NCBI GenBank assembly: GCA_913065025.1
Contig: CAJYAP010000013.1
Coordinates: 1 to 32,251 of the forward strand
Length of the DNA stretch: 32,251 nucleotides
Source of the DNA: an uncultured Gammaproteobacteria bacterium
GTDB taxonomy: Bacteria; Pseudomonadota; Gammaproteobacteria; Poriferisulfidales; GCA-002705445
Direction of reading: 5' to 3'
The stretch's first letter is position 1. Each line of letters starts with the position of its first letter. Under the pieces are notes generated by a model, which did no database searches, had not been told where the DNA came from, and worked only from the letters and a program-made list of their open reading frames with translations. Shown here piece after piece: positions 1 through 7,104 of the stretch. The translations under genes were made by a program, and so were the position numbers.

Positions 1-452
1 TTAATTGAAACCTGAAGTAAAGTATAGTTTGCATTTCCATTCACAAGTTTTGACCAAATGAAAACCATTGCGGTACAAGGGGCAACACCTAACAAAATCA
101 TTCCTGCAATATAACTATTAGCATCTTCAATCGTTACATAGTCATTAAAAATATAATGAAAAAATAGTATACTTATACCCGCCATACTAAAAGGCTTTAT
201 AATCCAATTCATAAATATTGTTAAGTAAAGACCATTTGGATTTTCCCAGATTTTTCTTATACATTTAAAGTCAATGCTAAGCATCATCGGATAAATCATG
301 ATCCAAATTAGTACGGCAATAACTAAATTGATATTTGCATAATTTAGATCAGCAATATTTATAAAAGTTGTATTAAAGTTATTACCAAGAAATAAGCCTA
401 ATATTATTGATAAACCTACCCAAACACTAAGATATTTTTCAAAAATTTGCAT
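1..452 (-). CDS. acr3: ACR3-family arsenite efflux transporter (3' end beyond window)
   Basis: Membrane exporter expected to pump arsenite out of the cytoplasm. Translating the minus strand from the ATG at 452 gives 150 residues with no stop before the window edge. The start, MQIFEKYLSVWVGL, is the usual opening of ACR3 proteins, and the segment LGVAPCTAMVFIWS near residues 122-135 matches the conserved ACR3 region. Four or so hydrophobic segments are visible, about half of the usual ten-helix protein, so the truncation is only the window edge. An AGGA lies about 11 bases before the ATG and a TATAAT-like box at 476-481 (minus sense). It sits downstream of pstS on the same strand but behind a terminator, so it probably has its own promoter. 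It belongs to the ACR3 type rather than the ArsB/NhaD type. Confidence 0.88.
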   Translation of the reverse strand, partial: MQIFEKYLSVWVGLSIILGLFLGNNFNTTFINIADLNYANINLVIAVLIWIMIYPMMLSIDFKCIRKIWENPNGLYLTIFMNWIIKPFSMAGISILFFHYIFNDYVTIEDANSYIAGMILLGVAPCTAMVFIWSKLVNGNANYTLLQVSI

Positions 453-480
453 ATTGATAAGATTCCTATCCTTTTATTAT

Positions 481-512
481 ACATAAAAAATGGGGTGTAT
501 AATCACCCCATT
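481..512 (-). terminator. Intrinsic terminator after pstS
   Basis: A perfect inverted repeat, AATGGGGTG/CACCCCATT, has arms at 489-497 and 504-512 around a six-base loop. On the minus strand it is followed by six T residues (485-490). It lies about 30 bases past the pstS stop codon and separates pstS from the arsenite exporter gene. Confidence 0.85.
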
Positions 513-542
513 CCTTTAAGCTTATTAAAAATAAAGTTTAAG

Positions 543-1604
543 TTATTTCATTTTTGATGGAGATTTATCGCCAACAATTAAGGATAAGTCTAAAACTTTT
601 GGATTAAGCTTTGTACGCTCTGCAGAAGGCATAGGTATTAAGCCTTTTTCGCTTAAATAGCCACCATCACCTGACGCTGCATCACTTACGAACATTTCAA
701 CATATTCCATCATTCCAGGTACCGCTCCAACATGAGCATTTTTAATATAAAAGAATAATGGTCTTGAAACAGGATAATCACCTGATGATATACTTGCCAT
801 ATCTGGTGTAACTCCATTCATCACAGTTCCTTGTATTTTATCTCTGTTTTGCTCCAAGAAACTAAAACCAAATATGCCTAATGCATTTGGGTTAGAAACT
901 AATTTTTGAACAATTAGGTTATCGTTTTCACCAGCTTCGATAAATGCTCCATCTTCTCTAACAGTATGACATTTTGATTTATATTCTTTCTTATTCTTTT
1001 TCTTTAAAGCTTTAATCCATTTAAATTTTTTACAACCACCTTTTTCTAAAGCTAATTCAGAAAAAGCATCTCTAGTACCAGATGTTGGAGGCGGGCCTAA
1101 AACTTCAATTTTTGCAGCAGGAAGTTCTGGGTTAACATCCTTCCAAGTCTTATGAGGATTTGGAATAAATGATTCAGATCCGTCAGGATTAGGAATTTCT
1201 TTAGCTAAGCCTAAATATAAATCCATGCGAGTCATTTTGTAAGGTGCTGCTGATTTAGAATTTGCTATAACGATTCCGTCATATCCAACTTTAACTTCAG
1301 TAATATCACCAACGCCATTTTTACGACATCTTTTAATTTCTTTTGTTTTAATTGCTCTTGATGCATTTGTAAAATCAGGATGCTGTGTTCCAACACCAGC
1401 ACAGAAAAGTTTTAATCCACCACCAGAACCAGTAGATTCGATTTTAGGTGTTTTATAATCTGTTGATTTCCCAAATTTTTCAGCTACAACGATAGCAAAA
1501 GGATAAACTGTTGATGATCCAACAATATTAATTTGGTCCCTTGCATACGATGTTGGAGCTGTAACTGCAACTATAAGAGCTAGTCCAAGTATTTTTTTTA
1601 ACAT
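543..1604 (-). CDS. pstS: Phosphate ABC transporter substrate-binding protein, PstS family
   Basis: Periplasmic high-affinity phosphate-binding protein that feeds the PstCAB importer. The 353 residues start with a Sec signal peptide (MLKKILGLALIVAVTAPTSYA, cleavage near residue 22), followed by INIVGSSTVYPF, the N-terminal phosphate-loop region of the family. ESTGSGGG near residues 56-63 and TSGTRDAF near residues 174-181 are further ligand-loop motifs. A lysine-rich stretch at about 195-212 is flanked by two cysteines. The ATG at 1604 is preceded by GGAGA at good spacing. pstC, pstA, pstB and phoU are not adjacent on the visible side: the next gene on this strand is the arsenite exporter. 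The upstream region, shared with the porin, has Pho-box-like sequence, so control by PhoB under phosphate limitation is likely (inferred). Confidence 0.93.
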   Translation of the reverse strand: MLKKILGLALIVAVTAPTSYARDQINIVGSSTVYPFAIVVAEKFGKSTDYKTPKIESTGSGGGLKLFCAGVGTQHPDFTNASRAIKTKEIKRCRKNGVGDITEVKVGYDGIVIANSKSAAPYKMTRMDLYLGLAKEIPNPDGSESFIPNPHKTWKDVNPELPAAKIEVLGPPPTSGTRDAFSELALEKGGCKKFKWIKALKKKNKKEYKSKCHTVREDGAFIEAGENDNLIVQKLVSNPNALGIFGFSFLEQNRDKIQGTVMNGVTPDMASISSGDYPVSRPLFFYIKNAHVGAVPGMMEYVEMFVSDAASGDGGYLSEKGLIPMPSAERTKLNPKVLDLSLIVGDKSPSKMK

Positions 1605-1680
1605 TTGTTATCTCCGGTAAAGGTAAATTTATATATGTAATATATATTTTTTGTTTTAAAGCGAATAGGAATATCCCATA

Positions 1681-1766
1681 TTAATATGACAAATTTATTA
1701 AGAAAATTGCATGTCATAAAAATTTAACAAAATATTAAGATTGCCGTAACAATGAGAGCATAATAT
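1681..1766. promoter_or_regulatory. Candidate divergent Pho box region and porin promoter
   Basis: The 250-bp gap between pstS and the porin contains a perfect inverted repeat, TATGACA (1685-1691) and TGTCATA (1712-1718). The two TGTCA cores point outward, one toward each gene. On the plus strand the second core starts four 11-bp units (1712, 1723, 1734, 1745) that share T.A at the same phase; 11 bp is the half-site spacing of PhoB boxes. TTAAGA (1735-1740) and CATAAT (1759-1764), 18 bp apart, could be the porin -35/-10. Only the first core matches the TGTCA consensus well; the other units are degenerate. The porin leader also has a small hairpin, TATGGT-ACTA-ACCATA (1798-1813). Confidence 0.5.
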
Positions 1767-1855
1767 CTCACTCGTACGTTTAAAGTGCACTAGTTTGTAT
1801 GGTACTAACCATATAATTATACATATAAAAATTAATTTTTCTTAGGAGAAAGGGT

Positions 1856-3211
1856 ATGAAATCAAAATTATTACTACCTGTATTTGCAATGGTAGCTATT
1901 ATGATTCAACCTGCTTATTCTGTTACAGAAGCCGAATTTTATGAAATGCAAGAACAATTGCAAAATGCTTTAATGAAAATTCAAGCACTTGAGCAAGTTC
2001 AAAAGTCAAAAAGTTCTGGTAAAAAAAGCGGTGTTGTTAAAACAAAATCAAAGTCAGGTTTAACAATCAATACATCTGGCGGTGGTATCAAAGTTAAGTC
2101 TGGAAAACAAAAATTCGCCATTGGTGGACGTTTAATGATGGACTACGATTCTATGGATTCTGGACACCAAACTGAAAATAAATCATTTTCAGATATGGAA
2201 TGGAGAAGAACAAGAATCAACATCAAAGGTTCTGTAAATAAGCATTGGTCATATAAAGCAACATATGATTTTAACTCTGAAAAGGACTCAGCTAATCTGG
2301 ATGAAGGTTATATAAAATATGATTCCAAAAAAGGATTTTATATTACAGCTGGTAAAACTAAAGCTGACATGATGCTGGAACAAAGAACTTCATCAAAATG
2401 GATCTCAACAATTGAAAGAGGTCTTTTAAATGCGATGAATGAAAAAGTTAACTACTTAGTTGGTAAACCAGGAGACGGTGCTGGTGTAAAATTAGGTTTT
2501 TACGATAAAGCAAGTCGTTTCTCTGGAGCGGTATCTGTTTTTGATGCATATAAAAACGATTCAGACGATGATAATGATATGATTTGGCATACAACAGCAA
2601 GGCTTAACTACTCACCAAAAATGGGTAAAAACCAATTTGGTCACCTCGGTATATCTTACGGTATGGCTGATTACAAAGGTGAGACATCAAGTGCATCTCT
2701 ACAACTTGGCATTCACCAAGGTGATAAAACAACTTTGGCAGATGCAGCCGCTGGTGATATTACCAACTTAGGTGTTGAATTAGCATACGTTGCAGGACCA
2801 ATGTCTTTCCAAGCTGAATACTTTGACAATGAAACAGAACTAGAAGATGGTACTAAAGGTTTTGAGTGGGACGGCTTTTATGTTCAAGGTTCATATGTGT
2901 TAACCGGTGAAACAAGAGGCTATAAATGGAAAGGTGCTAAGTTTGATAAAATCAAACCGGCAGGGAAAAATGGTGCTGTTGAACTAGTTTTACGTTACGA
3001 AGACATTTCAATTGATGATGCTGATGAAGGAACAACTGCAGCAAACGAAGTTGATGTTGATAGAACTGTTATCGGTTTAAACTGGTATGTAACTAAAACA
3101 GTCAAATTCATGGCGAACTACTCAACAGTTAGTTTAGATAATGAAGTGAACCCAGGTGGGACAACTGAAGATCTAGATAGTTTCCAACTTAGAGCTCAAT
3201 ACGCGTTTTAA
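1856..3211 (+). CDS. Phosphate-selective porin, OprP/OprO-like
   Basis: Outer-membrane channel predicted to pass phosphate into the periplasm. The 451 residues have a signal peptide (about 1-22, ending QPAYS), a short helical, coiled-coil-like stretch (about 24-50) and a lysine- and glycine-rich linker (about 50-88). A beta-barrel of alternating hydrophobic and aromatic strands follows and ends in QYAF, the terminal Phe expected of outer-membrane barrels. The segment FSDMEWRRTRINIKGSV near residue 110 and the following strands resemble the OprO/OprP family (about 400-440 residues). AGGAG lies 7 bases before the ATG. Its divergent pairing with pstS supports phosphate as substrate; polyphosphate or another anion is possible. 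A terminator follows directly. Confidence 0.85.
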   Translation: MKSKLLLPVFAMVAIMIQPAYSVTEAEFYEMQEQLQNALMKIQALEQVQKSKSSGKKSGVVKTKSKSGLTINTSGGGIKVKSGKQKFAIGGRLMMDYDSMDSGHQTENKSFSDMEWRRTRINIKGSVNKHWSYKATYDFNSEKDSANLDEGYIKYDSKKGFYITAGKTKADMMLEQRTSSKWISTIERGLLNAMNEKVNYLVGKPGDGAGVKLGFYDKASRFSGAVSVFDAYKNDSDDDNDMIWHTTARLNYSPKMGKNQFGHLGISYGMADYKGETSSASLQLGIHQGDKTTLADAAAGDITNLGVELAYVAGPMSFQAEYFDNETELEDGTKGFEWDGFYVQGSYVLTGETRGYKWKGAKFDKIKPAGKNGAVELVLRYEDISIDDADEGTTAANEVDVDRTVIGLNWYVTKTVKFMANYSTVSLDNEVNPGGTTEDLDSFQLRAQYAF

Positions 3212-3236
3212 TCATTAATCTCCTAATGATTTAAAA
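3206..3236 (+). other. Stem-loop at porin stop codon with CTCC loop
   Basis: ATCATTA (3211-3217) and TAATGAT (3224-3230) are perfect complements. Allowing one bulged base, the stem extends to TTTTAATCATTA/TAATGATTTAAAA, which includes the porin stop codon. The six-base loop is ATCTCC, complementary to GGAG. The porin terminator follows 2 bases later, so together they form a two-hairpin 3' end. The structure is clear in the sequence; a role as a 3'UTR-derived RNA is inference. Confidence 0.5.
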
Positions 3237-3237
3237 G

Positions 3238-3270
3238 ACCACTATTCAGGGATGAATGGTGGTTTTTTTT
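3238..3270 (+). terminator. Intrinsic terminator of the porin gene
   Basis: ACCACTATTC (3238-3247) pairs with GAATGGTGGT (3254-3263) with one G.U pair, and the loop is closed by a further A-T pair. Eight T residues run from 3263 to 3270. It ends rightward transcription 27 bases after the porin stop. Confidence 0.9.
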
Positions 3271-3301
3271 ATTAAGCAAATAATTAAGATAACAGATATA
3301 A

Positions 3302-3334
3302 TAAAAAAAATACCACCGTGGCTAGCAGTGGTAT
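3302..3334 (-). terminator. Minus-strand intrinsic terminator with no upstream gene
   Basis: ATACCAC (3310-3316) and GTGGTAT (3328-3334) form a perfect 7-bp stem. Read leftward it is followed by eight T residues (complement of 3302-3309). Read rightward there is no T tract. It faces the porin terminator, and no protein gene on the minus strand lies immediately upstream of it. Confidence 0.65.
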
Positions 3335-3437
3335 TTATATAAGTAGTACAAATGATTATAAGACTTATTATTTTATTAAAGATTATTAGGAGGATTTATG
3401 AATCTTTAATGCGTGTAATTTAAACGATATTTATTAC
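3302..3437 (-). ncRNA. Candidate leftward small RNA with CCTCCT loop
   Basis: No gene occupies 3271-3462, but the minus strand has the parts of a small RNA. There is a TATAAT-like box (minus sense, 3449-3444). Then comes a perfect 10-bp stem, with arms at 3401-3410 and 3375-3384, whose 16-base loop contains CCTCCT, the complement of a full Shine-Dalgarno sequence. Last is a terminator hairpin with a T tract at 3302-3334. Length would be about 135 nt. No good -35 is visible, so the start is a guess. An alternative reading is a plus-strand hairpin in the gmk leader with AGGAGG in its loop, but that would not explain the minus-oriented terminator. Confidence 0.4.
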
Positions 3438-3462
3438 ATAAAAATTATAAAAATATTAAGAA

Positions 3463-4086
3463 ATGATGAACTTTAATGACGAAATCTTCAAAAATCTTTG
3501 CGTAGTTTCAGCTCCTTCTGGAGCAGGTAAAACTAGCTTAATCAAAAAAATATCTTCACATAAAAATATATCAGTCAGTATTTCTGAGACCACAAGAAAT
3601 CCAAGAACAGGGGAAGTGGATGGAGTTGATTACATATTTGTAAAAAAAAGTGATTTTGAATTAAAAATTAAGAATGAGCAATACATAGAATATGCCCAAG
3701 TACATAGTAATTATTATGGAACAGTTTTAGATTCTGTCGTGCAGTTATTACAAAAAAATATAATAGTTATACTTGAAATAGATTATCAAGGAGCTGAAAC
3801 TGTTAAGAAGCAATTGCCTCAATCAAGAAATATATTTGTGCTGCCACCATCATTGAAAGTGCTTGAAAAAAGATTAAGAGAAAGAGCTACAGATAAGGAG
3901 GAAGTTATCCAAGAAAGAATGAAAAATGCAAGAATCGAACTTAGTAAAGCGAAAAACTATGACTATATATTAGAAAACGATGATTTCGAGCTCGCTGAAA
4001 AAAAATTATTAGCTTATGTGCTCGACGTTAACATGGATGTAGATGAGAAAGTAAGGAAAGAACCTTTGATAGATAAGAATTTTTAA
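3463..4086 (+). CDS. gmk: Guanylate kinase
   Basis: Phosphorylates GMP to GDP with ATP in the cytoplasm. The 207 residues equal the usual length. The P-loop SGAGKTS is at about 19-25, SETTRNPRTGEVDGVDY at about 41-57 is the GMP-binding region, and VILEIDYQGA (about 104-113) is the strand that precedes the lid. The start is an ATG-ATG pair (3463, 3466) with only a weak AAGAA upstream; either Met could be used. It begins the classic gmk-rpoZ-spoT cluster, with rpoZ 44 bases downstream. Confidence 0.97.
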   Translation: MMNFNDEIFKNLCVVSAPSGAGKTSLIKKISSHKNISVSISETTRNPRTGEVDGVDYIFVKKSDFELKIKNEQYIEYAQVHSNYYGTVLDSVVQLLQKNIIVILEIDYQGAETVKKQLPQSRNIFVLPPSLKVLEKRLRERATDKEEVIQERMKNARIELSKAKNYDYILENDDFELAEKKLLAYVLDVNMDVDEKVRKEPLIDKNF

Positions 4087-4130
4087 AGTATCATTAAATA
4101 ATAATATTAATAGAACAATAGGTAATGCAG

Positions 4131-4514
4131 ATGGCTAGAATCACAGTAGAAGATTGTTTAGAAAAAGTTAATAATAGATTTCATTTGGTTAGAGTTGCTA
4201 GCAAAAGAGCAAGACAAATAATGAATGGTAAAGAACCAACATTAGAGTGGGATAATGACAAGGCTACTGTTTTAGCATTGAGAGAAATAGCAGCAGGTAA
4301 TATTACTGAAGAAATGTTAGATGAAAAGCCAGTTATTAACGAGGAAGAGGGATTATTTGAGCAAACAGAAATAGATGCCGAAATTGGCGAACTATTAAAT
4401 GCAGATACTTCTGAAACTCAAGATGAAATAGAAGCAAAATCTGAAAATGCACCTGAGGCCGATGAAAATAAAAGTGAGGCCAAAGCAGACACAGAAAATA
4501 CAGAAATACTTTGA
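4131..4514 (+). CDS. rpoZ: RNA polymerase omega subunit
   Basis: Small subunit that helps assemble the beta' subunit of RNA polymerase and, in Proteobacteria, forms part of a ppGpp site. The conserved part, [17 protein letters not shown] followed by [12 protein letters not shown], fills the first 35 residues. I place the start at the second ATG (4131) rather than 4125: AGG at 4120-4122 then has an 8-base spacer, and the protein begins MAR as in relatives. The product is 127 residues, longer than the about 91 of E. coli, because of a strongly acidic, low-complexity C-terminal tail (about residue 65 onward). spoT starts 18 bases downstream. Confidence 0.95.
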   Translation: MARITVEDCLEKVNNRFHLVRVASKRARQIMNGKEPTLEWDNDKATVLALREIAAGNITEEMLDEKPVINEEEGLFEQTEIDAEIGELLNADTSETQDEIEAKSENAPEADENKSEAKADTENTEIL

Positions 4515-4532
4515 AAAGGATAGATATATGAT

Positions 4533-6716
4533 ATGGCTGAAAATTCAAATTTAAAAACAAATAATTTGAATCAGCAAAGTTCGTCTAATCCCGCGCTAAA
4601 TAACCTCTTAAAAAAATCTAAGTTATATCTAAAAACAAATCATATTATCTTGATTAGAGAAGCTTATGCATTTAGTAATGAAAGTCATCAGGGGCAGCTT
4701 CGTAAGAGTGGCGAAGCATACATAAATCACCCTTTGTCTGTGGCAGCGATTCTTGCAGAAATGAAAATGGATGCAGTAAGTATTGCGGCTGCAATTTTGC
4801 ATGATGTTGTTGAGGACACGGCAGCGGGAAAAGAAGATATTGAAAAAAGATTCGGCTTAGAAATAGCTAACATTGTAGATGGTGTTAGTAAGATTGATAA
4901 AAACATTAAATTTCTTTCGAGAGATGAGGCACAGGCAGAAAACTTTAGTAAAATGATGTTAGCCATGTCTGATGATTTAAGAGTTATTCTAGTTAAGCTA
5001 GCTGATAGATTACATAATATGCGAACTTTAGATTGTTTATCAAAAGAAAAAAAAATTAGAATTGCTAAAGAGACCTTAGAAATTTATGTTCCTATAGCTT
5101 TAAGACTAGGAATGAATAAACTAAGGCTAGAATTAGAAGAAATTTCTTTTAGAACTATAAATCCATTACGTTATAAAATTATTGTTAAAGCCGTTGAGAA
5201 CCATAAAGGTAATAAGATAAAATTTTTAGAAGATATAAAAGACAAAATCCAGGAAAGACTCGGCGATATAAATATAAAAGCAAAAATATACGCTAGGCAA
5301 AAAAATCCATATAGTATTTACAAAAAAATGAAAAAAAAGAAGCTGAGCTTTAATGCTGTTTATGATATTTATGGTTTACGAGTAGTTACCGAAAAAATTG
5401 ATGACTGTTATAGAGTTTTTGGAGCAAGTCATAATTTGTTTAAGCCTGTTCCAGGTAAGTTTAAAGATTATATAGCCATTCCAAAGTCAAATGGATATCA
5501 AGCTCTTCATACAGTTTTATTTGGACCAAATGCAATACCAATAGAAATTCAAATAAGAACCAAGGAAATGGATCAATTTGCGGAATCTGGAATTGCTTCG
5601 CATTGGCAATATAAAACGGGTGGGCATTCGTCAGCTCAAGCATATGCGAGAGATTGGCTGCAGAAAATCATTGAAATGAAGCAAAATACTTCTAACTCCA
5701 TTGATCTTCTTGAAAATATAAAAGTTGATTTATTTCCAGATGAAATATATGTATTTACTCCAAAAGGGGAAATAAAAGAGTTACCTTACCGAAGTAGCGT
5801 AATAGATTATGCCTATTCAGTTCACTCTGACGTAGGAAACAAATGTACGGCAGCAAAGATTAATGATCTAGATGTTCCACTCAGCACCAAACTGTCATCT
5901 GGCCAAACTATACAAATAATTACAACACCACTTGGGAAGCCTCATCCATCTTGGCTGGAGTTTGTTGTAACAGCAAAAGCTAGGTCAAATATAAAAAGTT
6001 ATTTAAAAAATATGCAGGCAGAACAGGCCTCAGATTTAGGGTTAAGGATACTTGATAAAGCTCTAAATGATTACGGCACGTCATTTACAGAAATCCCATA
6101 TGAATCTATAAGAAGATTATTAAATGAATATAATTTAAAAGATGAGAAAATTTTCTTTATTGAAATAGGCCTTGGAAATATTTCCCCTCATTTAGCTGCT
6201 CAAAGGATTGCTAATAAAAAAAGTTTTGTTAAAGAAAAGTATGATAGCTTTGTGTCAAAGTTGCTTGGTGCCAGAGCAAATGAACTTATAGCCATTAAAG
6301 GGACTGAAGGTTTAGTTTTAAACTATGCAAAATGTTGCAGACCGATCCCAGGAGACGATATTGTAGGACTCACTTCTTCAGGCAACGGGTTCGTAGTCCA
6401 TAGATCCGTTTGTCATAATATAAAAAAATCAAGGTCAAATAGAATTTTTATAGAATGGTCAGACGAAGTTAGTGGTGAGTTTCAAACACAAATACGTGTT
6501 TTTTCAGAAAAGCAGAGAGGTGTTTTAGCGAATGTAGCTGGTGTAATCTCTCGCCTTTCATGTAATATTGAAAATGTTAAATTTGACGAAGTTCAAAACC
6601 CCTACGCATCTTTTGTTTTTACAATAGATGTTAAGAATAGAAAGCATTTAGCAGATTTAATTAAAGAACTTAAAAAAGTTAAAAATATAAATAAAGTAAT
6701 GAGGACAATTGGGTAA
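4533..6716 (+). CDS. spoT: Bifunctional (p)ppGpp synthetase/hydrolase SpoT
   Basis: Makes and degrades the stringent-response alarmone (p)ppGpp. Domains in order are: HD hydrolase with H90-D91 in HDVVEDT and the later ADRLHNMRT; synthetase with YSIYKKM, D278 in YDIYGLR and E338 in EIQIRT; TGS (about 400-460); a region with the Cys pair C601-C602 in AKCCRPIPGDD; and a C-terminal ACT domain (about 650-727). Key residues of both catalytic sites are present, so both activities are likely intact, unlike RelA, which lacks a working HD site. The 727 residues fit the family. It lies between rpoZ and ridA; its stop overlaps the ridA start by one base (TAATG). Confidence 0.96.
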   Translation: MAENSNLKTNNLNQQSSSNPALNNLLKKSKLYLKTNHIILIREAYAFSNESHQGQLRKSGEAYINHPLSVAAILAEMKMDAVSIAAAILHDVVEDTAAGKEDIEKRFGLEIANIVDGVSKIDKNIKFLSRDEAQAENFSKMMLAMSDDLRVILVKLADRLHNMRTLDCLSKEKKIRIAKETLEIYVPIALRLGMNKLRLELEEISFRTINPLRYKIIVKAVENHKGNKIKFLEDIKDKIQERLGDINIKAKIYARQKNPYSIYKKMKKKKLSFNAVYDIYGLRVVTEKIDDCYRVFGASHNLFKPVPGKFKDYIAIPKSNGYQALHTVLFGPNAIPIEIQIRTKEMDQFAESGIASHWQYKTGGHSSAQAYARDWLQKIIEMKQNTSNSIDLLENIKVDLFPDEIYVFTPKGEIKELPYRSSVIDYAYSVHSDVGNKCTAAKINDLDVPLSTKLSSGQTIQIITTPLGKPHPSWLEFVVTAKARSNIKSYLKNMQAEQASDLGLRILDKALNDYGTSFTEIPYESIRRLLNEYNLKDEKIFFIEIGLGNISPHLAAQRIANKKSFVKEKYDSFVSKLLGARANELIAIKGTEGLVLNYAKCCRPIPGDDIVGLTSSGNGFVVHRSVCHNIKKSRSNRIFIEWSDEVSGEFQTQIRVFSEKQRGVLANVAGVISRLSCNIENVKFDEVQNPYASFVFTIDVKNRKHLADLIKELKKVKNINKVMRTIG

Positions 6717-7099
6717 TGACAAAAAAATATATACATACAGAAAAAGCACCTGCTGCTATAGGAGCTTATTCACAAGCAGTTAATGTTAACGGAATAGTTT
6801 ATCTTTCTGGTCAGATTCCATTAGACCCTGAAAAGATGACTTTAGTTTCAGAAAATATAGACCAACAAATCGAGCAAGTTTTTGCTAATCTTAATCAAGT
6901 TTTATTGGCATCATCATCGTCATTAGATGACATAATCAAATTAAATGTATACTTAACAAATTTAGAAAATTTTTCAAAAGTAAATGAATGCATGGAAAAA
7001 ATATTTAATAAACCTTATCCAGCAAGAGCTGCGATTGGTATTAAGGATCTTCCAAAAGGCTCTTTAATAGAAGTAGATGCAATTGCACTAGCAAAATAA
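6716..7099 (+). CDS. ridA: RidA family enamine/imine deaminase
   Basis: Hydrolyses reactive 2-aminoacrylate and related enamines released by PLP enzymes, protecting other PLP enzymes. The 127 residues start with the typical TEKAPAAIGAYSQAV, followed by YLSGQIPLDP. The catalytic-site Arg is in PARAAIGIKDLPKGSLIEVD near residue 103. It is co-transcribed with spoT (1-base overlap), and recG starts 5 bases later. ridA after spoT is the arrangement of Pseudomonas-like genomes, where enterics have trmH. Confidence 0.95.
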   Translation: MTKKYIHTEKAPAAIGAYSQAVNVNGIVYLSGQIPLDPEKMTLVSENIDQQIEQVFANLNQVLLASSSSLDDIIKLNVYLTNLENFSKVNECMEKIFNKPYPARAAIGIKDLPKGSLIEVDAIALAK

Positions 7100-7104
7100 A
7101 TTAT

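Noticed and set aside
498-503. TATAAT between pstS and acr3
   Set aside because: It is the loop of the pstS terminator hairpin, with no -35 at the right distance.
4125-4130. First ATG for rpoZ at 4125
   Set aside because: AGG would be only two bases away; the next ATG at 4131 has correct spacing and gives the conserved MAR start.
4336-4560. Minus-strand open frames inside rpoZ, spoT, recG, argH, polA and others
   Set aside because: They lie wholly or mostly within strongly supported genes in another frame, show low-complexity or odd composition and no recognisable motif.
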